From Candidatus Parcubacteria bacterium (GTDB taxonomy: Bacteria; Patescibacteriota; Minisyncoccia; Phycocordibacterales; GCA-2747955), in assembly GCA_027024305.1 (NCBI GenBank), contig JALVSO010000025.1, positions 1 through 5,861 of the forward strand: a stretch of DNA of 5,861 nucleotides. The letters run 5' to 3'. Of the stretch, positions 1 through 5,861 are shown piece by piece. The translations under genes and the position numbers were made by a program. Under the pieces are notes generated by a model that had not been told where the DNA came from, searched no databases, and worked only from the letters and a program-made list of their open reading frames with translations. The number at the start of each line of letters is the position of its first letter. The stretch's first letter is position 1.

Positions 1-78
1 TCTTTTATACTATCCATGTGTATATTCATATTTAATTTGATGTTCATACACCATCAATAATAGAATATCCACAGCTTT

Positions 79-112
79 GGTAAAAGATATCTCATTTGAG
101 GTATCTTTTACT
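79..112. terminator. Long AT-rich hairpin, candidate bidirectional intrinsic terminator
   Basis: The 14-base arm at 81-94 (TAAAAGATATCTCA) pairs with 97-110 (TGAGGTATCTTTTA) with a single G-U wobble. A G-C and a G-U pair extend the stem to 79/112. The 3' arm ends in a T-rich stretch and the 5' arm begins with an A-run, so a stem with a U-tract forms on either strand, as in bidirectional terminators. It lies about 75 bases upstream of the promoter of the first gene and could insulate that gene from whatever lies to the left. No gene is clearly seen ending into it, so a role as a protein-binding operator is also possible. Confidence 0.45.
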
Positions 113-182
113 TTAGACTGGGTTTTATTTCGGGTATCATTTTGTGTTGGACAATACTGGAAGTTTTTTTTATTCTTGCTTT

Positions 183-191
183 TGGTATAAT
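183..191 (+). promoter_or_regulatory. Extended -10 promoter of the pilB-like gene
   Basis: TGGTATAAT is a perfect TGnTATAAT extended -10 element, with the -10 hexamer at 186-191. The ATG at 202 follows after 10 bases, so a transcript starting 6-8 bases after the box would have only a few untranslated bases. No Shine-Dalgarno sequence could fit. The -35 position is a T-rich tract without a clear TTGACA match, which the extended -10 can offset. Confidence 0.7.
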
Positions 192-201
192 AAAAAACAA
201 G

Positions 202-1887
202 ATGATTAAATTCAAAGAGGCCAAGCATATGCAAAAGCTTAAAAAACTCAGAGAAGAATCTGAGGAAATTATGGTGGAAGTATATGCCAAGAAGTATGGG
301 ATTAAGTATATTGACCTCTCCATGCAGCCGATAAATACCGATGCCTTAAAATTAATTCCCGAGGATCGGGCCAGGGCTGCCGGCATGGCCGCTTTTGATT
401 TAATCGGTCGGGAAGTTCATGTGGCTGTCAGGTCGCCTTTGCCCACCCCGGTTCAGGAGGAGGTTAAACGACTGCAAGAAAAAAAATATAAAGTGGTTCT
501 TTATATGGCTTCCAAGAAGTCTATAGAAAAAGCTTGAAGCCGCTATGGTGATATTTCCTATTCCGTTAAAACTAAAAAAGGGGTCATTGATATCTCTTCA
601 GCCGACATAGATGATCTTTTAAAGGAAATAAAGACTTTGGATGCGGCCAGGGAAGTCATTCGGGAGGCCCTGAATTCCAATCAGTCCTATCGGGTTTCAA
701 AAGTTATTGAATTGATTTTATATTCAGCCTATGCCCTGGGGGCTTCCGATGTCCATATTGAAACTTTTGAAGATCACGCTCAGGTTAGATTTCGTTTAGA
801 CGGAATTTTGACGGAGGTTGTCAAATTTGATCTGAATACCTATCACAGAATTTTATCCAGAATTAAGCTGACCGCCGGTTTAAAAATAAACATTAAAAAT
901 AATGCCCAGGATGGTCGTTTTACCATCAAAATGGCCGATAGGGATATTGAAATTAGGACCTCAACCCTTCCCGACGCCTACGGAGAGTCCATCGTGATGA
1001 GAATTTTGGATCCCAAATCCATAGCTGTTCCTCTGGAAGAGCTCGGTATGCTGCCTTATTTTTTGGAGATTTTAAAAGAAAATATTCACAAACCCAACGG
1101 TATGATTATCAATACCGGTCCCACCGGTTCCGGTAAATCTACCACTCTTTTTGCTCTCTTGAGGAAGCTGATTTCTCCGGAAATTAAAATTATCACCATT
1201 GAAGACCCCATTGAATATCACGTGGAGGGAGTTACTCAAACTCAGGTCAACCGTGAAAAAGGCTACACTTTTCTGACCGGCTTGAAGTCGGTTTTGAGAC
1301 AGGATCCCGATGTAATTATGATTGGTGAGATTAGGGACGGGGAAACGGCCTCCATCGCCGTCAATTCGGCTTTGACCGGTCACTTGGTTCTAACCACTTT
1401 ACACACCAACTCAGCGGCCGGGGCCTTTCCCAGATTTCTGGATTTGAGAGTGGATCCAAAAATTTTAGCCACGGCTATTAATGTGGTTATGGCCCAGAGG
1501 TTGGTCAGAAAACTCTGCCTTCATTGCAAGCGACCGGTAGACTTTTCCAGGCCGGAAAATAGAAGGCAGAAGGAAAAAATAAAGGAAATTTTTTCCGGGA
1601 TTAAAAATAAGGAAAAGTATCTGGATAAAGAAAAAGAATATGTTATCTACGAAGCGGTCGGATGCCCTCGGTGTAACAATACGGGCTACAAGGGGCGAGT
1701 GGCCATAGTTGAAGGTATTGTGATGGATAGAAAACTGGAGGATTTGCTCAAAAACTCTCCCACGGAAAGGGAGATTGTTGACAACACCAGACACCAGGGG
1801 ATTTTGTTGCTGAAAGAGGACGGGATTATCAAGGTTATCAACGGCACAACTTCATTTAAGGAGTTATCCAGGGTGGTTGATTTGTAG
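202..1887 (+). CDS. pilB: GspE/PilB-family type II secretion / type IV pilus assembly ATPase (UGA read as Trp at codon 112)
   Basis: This is a hexameric motor ATPase of the type that powers pilin polymerisation at the cytoplasmic face of type IV pilus and type II secretion systems. An N-terminal MshEN/GspE-N-like domain spans about residues 25-115. The ATPase core carries Walker A GPTGSGKST (306-314, Lys312), the Asp box with Glu334-Asp335, Walker B with Glu376 and Asp379, and the His box with His394 and His401. Two CxxC pairs (439/442 and 488/491) form the zinc site typical of PilB/GspE. TGA at 535-537 is the only interruption. Read as Trp it gives EKAWSRYG at the end of the N domain, where relatives I recall often have Trp. 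The 561-residue length is normal for the family. ATG 202 is chosen over TTG 142 because the -10 box lies between them and the family usually begins near this point. It ends in TAG. Under the standard code it would be split into an N-terminal piece and a 416-residue piece. PilB rather than GspE is a family-level choice, since no other pilus genes are in view. Confidence 0.93.
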
Positions 1888-1909
1888 CTTTGAAAAGTTT
1901 TGTTAGAAT
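1882..1909 (+). promoter_or_regulatory. Promoter with extended -10 upstream of the exported-protein gene
   Basis: TGTTAGAAT (1901-1909) is an extended -10 with hexamer TAGAAT at 1904-1909. A weak -35, TTGTAG (1882-1887), lies 16 bases upstream and overlaps the stop codon of the preceding gene. The ATG at 1916 comes 6 bases after the box, which puts the expected transcription start at or within a base of the start codon. The gene therefore probably has its own leaderless transcript in addition to any read-through from upstream. Confidence 0.6.
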
Positions 1910-1915
1910 GTAAAC

Positions 1916-3049
1916 ATGTTTAAAATTATTTCTTTTAAAAAAATAAAAAGAAGTCCGGTTCCAATTACGGTTTGGTTTTTCCTTCCGTTACTTCTCTCGG
2001 TTTTCTTTTTTGGAAAGGGGGCCTATACCGCTTCCGGTTATTCCATTCCGGGGATTGATTCCATTGTGGTGAAAATGGTTCCGGAAAATCCAAGACCCAA
2101 TCAAGAGGTGAGTGTCAGTCTGACATCCTATACCTTTGACATCAACAGTGCGGAAACCACTGTTCTAATTAATGGCAAGGTTTTTAAAAAAGGTATCGGT
2201 CTAAGAGAATTCAACTTTCGGGCCCCGGCGCTCTCTAAAACTCTAAAGCTTTCCATTATTTCAAGAAAAATTGATGGGGGAGAGGTGGTGGAGAGTTTTA
2301 ACATAAAGCCATCGGTGGTGGATTTGGTTTATCAGTTGGACAATCCCTATAAACCTTTTGGTTACCGCGGAAGAGCCGAGGCCATTTCCAATTCGGCTCT
2401 AACCATTTTTGCCATTCCGACCCTCTATGGTTCCAATGGTAAAAAGTTTTCTAAAAATTCTTTAATTTACACTTGATCTAAAAATTACGATGTTGATCTG
2501 GGAAATTCCGGTTTCGGGAAGAGCAGCTATCATATTGAAAGACTGGATGCCTATCCCCGGGAGACCGTAATTTCGGTTGAGGTCACGGATTTAAAAAAAG
2601 AAGTCAGAGGAGTTGGTTATTTGAAACTGAAACCGGAGAACACCAAGATAGAATTTTATCTTATTGAACCGGCCCTGCCTTTTAAATTTAAGAACGTGGC
2701 CAATCCAAAGATTATTTCTTCTTCTCTGGATGCCACAGTTATGGCGGCTCCCTATTTTATTGATTTGGGGGATGATGATGTAAAATACAGTTGGAAGATT
2801 AATGACAGGGCGGCCAAGGCAAGAAGTGAAGAGTATTGAAACGAGATAATTCTTTCCAACTCCGATGATGATAAATTTACCTCAAGGGTGAAACTAACCT
2901 TTGAAGTTTTGAAAAAGCACCGCTTTTTGCAGAGTGCGGAAAGAAGCTTTTTCTTGGAATTCGTCAAAAAAAATCAGTCTGAAGATGAAATCTTTTACCA
3001 AAAAAGCAGCGTTGAGGAAAGTAGGGAAAGAGGCTTCTTTGGTTTGTAA
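1916..3049 (+). CDS. Exported or membrane-anchored two-domain protein of unknown function (UGA read as Trp at codons 187 and 308)
   Basis: I do not recognise a named family, although similar proteins with 'YTW' cores occur in CPR genomes near envelope genes. The N-terminus looks like a signal sequence or anchor: Lys/Arg-rich residues 3-12, then a hydrophobic run at about 16-33, then AYTASGY. The rest is beta-rich and soluble-looking, so it probably faces outside the membrane. Two segments resemble each other. Residues about 155-192 end in SLIYTWSKN and residues about 259-296 end in VKYSWKIN, which suggests two repeats of one Ig/PKD-like domain (the fold is inference). In-frame TGA lies at 2474-2476 and 2837-2839. 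The reading frame is intact on both sides and stops at TAA 3047-3049. Trp is also written TGG in this gene (codons 20 and 293). It starts 28 bases after the pilB-like gene and ends 18 bases before the next gene. Confidence 0.85.
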
Positions 3050-3067
3050 TCATAATATTCAAAAACT

Positions 3068-4324
3068 ATGCCAACCTATGAATTAGCCTTCTATTATTTT
3101 TTAACCTATCTGCCTTTGATTCTATTGGTCTTTTTTGTGATTCTGGTCAGGGATAAATATTTTAAAGTAAAGGAGCGGGAGTTTTATCTGGGTCTTGATA
3201 TGACCGTTTTTGAAATTAAAACCCCCAAAGAGATAACCAAAACGCCCATGGCCATGGAGTTGGTTCTGGCCGCTTTGCACAATACGGCCGGAGAATCCAC
3301 CTGGTTTGCCAGGAATTTCCAGGGAAAGAGAAGGGTGCGTTTGTCCTTGGAAATCGCTTCAATTAACGGAGAAGTAAAATTTTATATCTGAGCGCCAAAA
3401 AGCTTCCAGAAGGTTATAGAGTCGGCCTTCTATTCTCAATATCCGTCGGTTCAAATCGTAGAGGTTTTGGATTACACCAAATTCTTTGGTTTTGATCCGG
3501 CCGAACAGGGTCTTTTTGGGGCTGAGTATGAATTGACCAAGGCCGACCCCATTCCCATCAAAACCTATAAAGATTTTGGTTTAGACAAGCCCGGTCTGAA
3601 ACCGGAAGAAGTTGTTGATCCCATCAGTCATATTTTAGAAGTTATGGGTAATATCGGAAAGGGGGGGAATATGTGATTGCAAATAGTTATCAGGGCTCAA
3701 AAAAAGGACCACATTGTGGGCTGGTTGCCGCTTTTGGATATTTTTAAAAAAAGGAAATTGAAGAAAGAGGTTGATTGAAGGAAGGAGGCCGAAGAAATCG
3801 TAGACAAAATGAAAAGGGATGAGGAGGGGAACATCAAGAGAATTGATTTGAACGCTGAAAAAGAAATTCTTGATGCCATTGTCAGGAATATTTCCAAGCC
3901 ATCTTTTTGGACGGGAATTCGGGCAGTTTATTTTGCCGATGCCGAAAATTTTGACCCCGGTAATATTTCGGCCATGACCAATATTTTTAATACGGTTAAA
4001 TCAGAATCTTTAAATGGTTTCAAGCCGGGCTTTACAACTTCTTTTGATTATCCTTGAAATGATTATAAAGATATAAGGTTGAATAAGATGAAGAAAGAGG
4101 TTTTTGCCGACTATAAAAGAAGAAAGTTCTTCCGAGATGTCAAAAAAATTAACCCCCATTTTTTTCTGCCCTTTTTGGATAAAAAGAAAAAATATAATAA
4201 GTTTATCTTGAGTACCGAGGAATTGGCCACCATTTACCATCTGCCATCTACGGTGGTTTCTGCTCCGTCCTTTGACAGGGCTGAATCCAAGAGAGGAGAG
4301 GCCCCTTCAAACTTGCCTTTTTAG
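3068..4324 (+). CDS. Membrane-anchored DUF8128-like protein (UGA read as Trp at codons 108, 203, 237 and 330)
   Basis: One transmembrane segment near the N-terminus (about residues 9-28, FLTYLPLILLVFFVILV) is followed by Arg/Lys-rich residues and a long soluble domain, so most of the protein is probably cytoplasmic. I recall similar proteins as DUF8128 in CPR genomes, often next to VirB4/VirD4-like ATPases. That match is from memory and the function is unknown. Recognisable pieces are SLEIASINGEVKFYIW (about 93-108), ESAFYSQYP, MWLQIVIRAQ (202-211), VDWRKEA (235-241), TSFDYPWNDY (about 324-333) and the tail with TEELATIYHLPS and SNLPF. Four in-frame TGAs (3389, 3674, 3776 and 4055) interrupt it, each at a position where Trp makes sense, and TGG-encoded Trp also occurs three times. 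The stop is TAG. No partner ATPase follows; mltG does. The ATG at 3068 has no Shine-Dalgarno. TAATAT at 3053-3058 is a weak possible -10, or the gene is translated from upstream transcripts. Confidence 0.88.
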
Positions 4325-4347
4325 CGGGCGCTTTTTATCCGTAATTG

Positions 4348-4356
4348 TGCTAGAAT
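4348..4356 (+). promoter_or_regulatory. Extended -10 promoter of mltG
   Basis: TGCTAGAAT matches TGnTAGAAT and uses the same hexamer (TAGAAT, 4351-4356) as the promoter at 1904-1909. The mltG ATG at 4366 follows after 9 bases without any Shine-Dalgarno, so the transcript would be leaderless or carry two to three untranslated bases. There is no convincing -35. The box lies in the 41-base gap after the TAG of the preceding gene. Confidence 0.6.
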
Positions 4357-4365
4357 TTTAGAAAT

Positions 4366-5460
4366 ATGAATGAGCTAGATTATCATGAACATGTCCAGAG
4401 GAGTCGTTGGCTAAAAAAAGCCCTGGCCCTGGCTGTTATTATTTTCTTGATTATTCCTCTAACCGTTTTTTTTGCCTACTTTTTTGTTTCCGGTCCGGCC
4501 GAGAATTTTAAAGTTGGAGAAGTTTTTGAAATTAGGGAAGGAATGAATGTCTCGGAAATTGCCGATTTTTTGGAGAAGGAGGGTTATATAAAGTCAGCCT
4601 CGGTTTTTAAACTCTATGACCGCTGGGAGAGATTTAGAGGCGGAGATGAGAGCGGAATTAAAGCCGGGCGCTATACCTTTAAAAATGAAGAAGATATTTT
4701 TGGAGTCTATCGCCGATTAAAAAACGGGATATCCGGCATTGAAGATGTTAAGGTTAGGATTATGGAGGGAGATCCTAATTTTTTGATTGCTGAAACTTTT
4801 GAAAAAAATAAGAAATTTAAAAATTTTTCTAAAGAGAGATTTTTGGAGCTGGCCAAAAATAAGGAGGGATACCTCTATCCTGATACCTATTCTTTTTCTC
4901 CCTATGTTAGTGAAGAAACCATCATCAAAACCATGGAAGACAATTTTTACAAAAAGGCCGGAAAAATAGTTGATAGAATTGAAAAGTCCAACAAATCTTT
5001 GAATAAAATAATTACCATGGCTTCCCTGATTGAAAAAGAGGCCGGCAATGCCCCTCGGTCTGTTAAAAAAAGGGTTTCAGGAGTTCTTTGGAGGAGAATA
5101 GAGTTGGGTATGCCCCTGCAGGTGGATGCGGTTTTTGATTATATTTACCAAAAACATTTATCGAGAATTTTATTCAGTCATTTGAAAGTTGATTCTCCCT
5201 ATAATACCTATCAAAATAAGGGATTGCCTCCGGGACCCATTGGCAATCCATCCATTTCGGCCATTGAAGCGGCCATGTACCCCACTCCCACCAAGGATTT
5301 GTTTTACATAACCGGTAAGGATGGTAAGTTTTATTTTTCCAGAACCTCCGCCGGTCACTATGATAATATCTCCAAATATAGAACCAATTATAAAAAATCG
5401 GTTGTTGAAGAAGAGGACTTGAAAAATGATTCCTTCGGAAATCAAGGGTTGGAGAATTAA
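4366..5460 (+). CDS. mltG: Endolytic murein transglycosylase MltG (YceG-like)
   Basis: MltG is an inner-membrane enzyme that cuts nascent peptidoglycan glycan strands internally and leaves 1,6-anhydro-MurNAc ends. A short cytoplasmic N-terminus precedes one transmembrane helix (about residues 19-41). A LysM-like segment (about 50-80, REGMNVSEIADFLEKEG) comes next, then the YceG catalytic domain. Family landmarks are GYLYPDTYSF (168-177), ASLIEKEAG (219-227, containing the catalytic Glu), QVDAVFDY (252-259), SPYNTY (277-282) and GLPPGPIGNP (286-295). The 364-residue length is normal for the family. All three Trp codons (in SRWLKK, DRWERF and LWRRIE) are TGG and there is no TGA in the gene, unlike the three genes before it. 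It ends in TAA. The ATG at 4366 is placed by the -10 box nine bases upstream. It is co-directional with the upstream envelope genes but has its own promoter. Confidence 0.95.
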   Translation: MNELDYHEHVQRSRWLKKALALAVIIFLIIPLTVFFAYFFVSGPAENFKVGEVFEIREGMNVSEIADFLEKEGYIKSASVFKLYDRWERFRGGDESGIKAGRYTFKNEEDIFGVYRRLKNGISGIEDVKVRIMEGDPNFLIAETFEKNKKFKNFSKERFLELAKNKEGYLYPDTYSFSPYVSEETIIKTMEDNFYKKAGKIVDRIEKSNKSLNKIITMASLIEKEAGNAPRSVKKRVSGVLWRRIELGMPLQVDAVFDYIYQKHLSRILFSHLKVDSPYNTYQNKGLPPGPIGNPSISAIEAAMYPTPTKDLFYITGKDGKFYFSRTSAGHYDNISKYRTNYKKSVVEEEDLKNDSFGNQGLEN

Positions 5461-5550
5461 AATAGTCATTTCAAAGAGATTCTCAAAAGAGGTGAGGAAT
5501 ACCTAATGGTGTCTCTTGACTAAGACAGGTTATCCTGTTATTCTTAAGGT
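5461..5550 (+). other. Intergenic gap with overlapping dyads
   Basis: This 90-base gap between mltG and the next small gene has no coding frame of note and no tRNA fold. Its right half holds the promoter at 5516-5544 and two overlapping inverted repeats: TCTT-GACT-AAGA (5514-5525) and ACAGG-TTAT-CCTGT (5525-5538). The second dyad is followed by TATTCTT, so a weak terminator for mltG is also conceivable, but the T-run is interrupted. A smaller dyad, GAGA-T-TCTC, lies at 5476-5484. Confidence 0.5.
5516..5544 (+). promoter_or_regulatory. Promoter with -35 and extended -10, spacer filled by a palindrome
   Basis: The -35 TTGACT (5516-5521, one mismatch to TTGACA) is followed by an exact 17-base spacer and the -10 TATTCT (5539-5544), which is preceded by TGT to form an extended -10. 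The ATG at 5551 begins 6 bases after the box, the same gap as at 1910-1915, again predicting a leaderless mRNA. The spacer contains the perfect dyad ACAGG-TTAT-CCTGT (5525-5538), a good place for a repressor operator. No regulator is seen in the window. Confidence 0.6.
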
Positions 5551-5769
5551 ATGCTAAAAGAGATACATAAAAAAGAATTTGAAGATAAGATTTTGAAAAA
5601 GGATGGAGATTTTCGCTCTCGAGTCTTTGATTTTTCCTTTGATCTCTCGGACTGGCTCAACGATGGCAAGATTGATTTTGAAGTGGATTTTTCCGGCTCC
5701 ATTTTTAAAAAAGATATTTCTTTTGCCAAAGTTAGACGTAAAGGCAAAATTCGGTGGGTTTTGAGCTAG
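5551..5769 (+). CDS. Small hypothetical protein, 72 aa
   Basis: I do not recognise this protein. It has no signal peptide or membrane helix and looks like a small cytoplasmic protein. A charged N-terminus (residues 1-25, Lys/Glu/Asp rich, likely helical) is followed by alternating Phe/Asp-rich strands (DFSFDLSDW, KIDFEVDFSG, DISFAKVR) and a basic end. Both Trp codons are TGG. It is supported by a good promoter whose spacing to the ATG matches the other genes here. The codon use also resembles its neighbours. No Shine-Dalgarno is present. It ends in TAG, and that stop is embedded in CTAG, which also supplies the stop of the convergent minus-strand gene. Confidence 0.6.
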   Translation: MLKEIHKKEFEDKILKKDGDFRSRVFDFSFDLSDWLNDGKIDFEVDFSGSIFKKDISFAKVRRKGKIRWVLS

Positions 5770-5861
5770 GTTTTTTCTTTTTTCTTTCTCCGGTTTTTAT
5801 GATTTTCAAAGTATTCATCTATCATCTTAATCTTTAATTCTTTGGAAATTCCATTGTGATT
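5766..5861 (-). CDS. C-terminal end of a convergent minus-strand gene (partial)
   Basis: Reading leftward from the right edge, one minus-strand frame is open for 31 codons to a TAG at 5768-5766. The other two minus-strand frames hit a TAA early. The fragment runs from NHNGISKELK to a strongly basic tail (RRKKKEKT), a plausible disordered C-terminus after a helix (IDEYFENHK). The polypyrimidine tract on the plus strand at 5771-5789 is simply the complement of this lysine-rich tail. It contains no TGA and the stop is again TAG. The product cannot be identified from so little sequence, and the start lies outside the window. Confidence 0.45.
   Translation of the reverse strand, partial: NHNGISKELKIKMIDEYFENHKNRRKKKEKT

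Larger units (their letters stand above)
1..201. other. AT-rich upstream region without a confident gene
   Basis: The region holds the hairpin at 79-112 and the promoter at 183-191, and otherwise nothing that can be assigned confidently. On the minus strand an ATG at 47-45 opens a frame that runs off the left edge (15 codons, beginning MNIKLNMN). It sits 9 bases after a TATTAT box (62-57), which resembles the promoter-start layout of the other genes. It is too short to call a gene. One plus-strand frame (2-190) is open when TGA is read as Trp, but it runs into the promoter and has unconvincing Phe/Leu/Cys-rich composition. Confidence 0.5.

Noticed and set aside
2..190. Plus-strand frame open under UGA = Trp upstream of the first gene
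   Set aside because: It has no visible start, has Phe/Leu/Cys-rich composition unlike a normal protein and ends inside the -10 box. With only two stop codons, open frames of this length arise by chance.
142..201. Earlier TTG start for the PilB-like gene, adding a hydrophobic N-terminus
   Set aside because: The perfect extended -10 at 183-191 lies inside that extension, and the family normally starts near the ATG at 202, so the extension would not be transcribed from this promoter.
1072..1794. Antisense open frames opposite the PilB-like gene, and others opposite the exported protein, DUF8128-like gene and mltG
   Set aside because: They lie opposite well-supported coding sequence with conserved motifs, carry no recognisable domain and are expected shadows.
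202..4324. Reading the TGA-split frames as pseudogenes or degraded gene fragments
   Set aside because: Every break is a TGA, never TAA, TAG or a frameshift, and the frame continues unchanged with intact motifs. Three neighbouring genes decaying only by TGA is much less likely than recoding.
202..4324. UGA = Gly (code 25 of Gracilibacteria/SR1)
   Set aside because: The contexts (FYI-x-AP, DYP-x-NDY, NM-x-LQI, EKA-x-SRYG) and the match of TGA 2474 to a TGG Trp in the internal repeat favour Trp. Gly is not excluded by proof, only by fit, and a homologue alignment would settle it.
202..4324. Selenocysteine or occasional stop read-through
   Set aside because: Seven TGAs across three unrelated proteins, none with a redox motif or an obvious SECIS-like hairpin just downstream, do not fit either explanation.
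4322..4337. GC-rich AGCGGGCGCTTTTT after the DUF8128-like gene as an intrinsic terminator
   Set aside because: The only self-pairing (AGCG with CGCT) leaves a two-base loop, so no stable hairpin forms in front of the T-run.
5452..5484. GAGAAT/ATTCTC pairing around the mltG stop as a terminator
   Set aside because: Only six base pairs with a 21-base loop and no following T-run.
5771..5789. Polypyrimidine run as a repeat or terminator T-tract
   Set aside because: No hairpin precedes it, and it is explained as the complement of lysine codons in the minus-strand gene's tail.

Overview
The window reads best as a piece of a Candidate Phyla Radiation (Patescibacteria) genome, probably Parcubacteria-like. 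The evidence is a GspE/PilB-type ATPase of the form usual in those genomes, a membrane protein of a family I know mainly from CPR annotation, short intergenic gaps and no Shine-Dalgarno sequences. Its most striking property is the genetic code. Three consecutive plus-strand genes are interrupted only by in-frame TGA codons (seven in all). Each resumes in the same frame, and in every case tryptophan fits the context. Every gene end visible here uses TAA or TAG, never TGA. The window is therefore annotated with UGA = Trp (translation table 4-like). Under the standard code it would look like a row of broken pseudogenes.

Layout: 1-201 is mostly non-coding, with a strong AT-rich hairpin (79-112) and a perfect extended -10 promoter. 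202-1887 is a GspE/PilB-family ATPase (561 aa, one UGA). 1916-3049 is a secreted or membrane-anchored protein of unknown function with two related domains (377 aa, two UGA). 3068-4324 is a membrane-anchored DUF8128-like protein (418 aa, four UGA). 4366-5460 is the endolytic murein transglycosylase MltG (364 aa, no UGA). 5461-5550 is a regulatory gap. 5551-5769 is a small unknown gene (72 aa). 5766-5861 is the C-terminal end of a minus-strand gene whose stop shares the palindrome CTAG with the stop of the small gene.

Two ideas tie the window together. First, the start codons of four genes lie only 6-10 nt downstream of a -10 box preceded by TG, so these mRNAs are probably leaderless or nearly so. 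Second, the first four genes are co-directional and all concern the envelope: a pilus/secretion-type motor ATPase, an exported protein, a membrane-anchored protein and a peptidoglycan-cleaving enzyme. A shared role in building an envelope-crossing machine is possible but is inference. No rRNA, tRNA, CRISPR array or mobile element was seen. The tRNA-Trp(UCA) and release-factor genes that would settle the code are not in this window.
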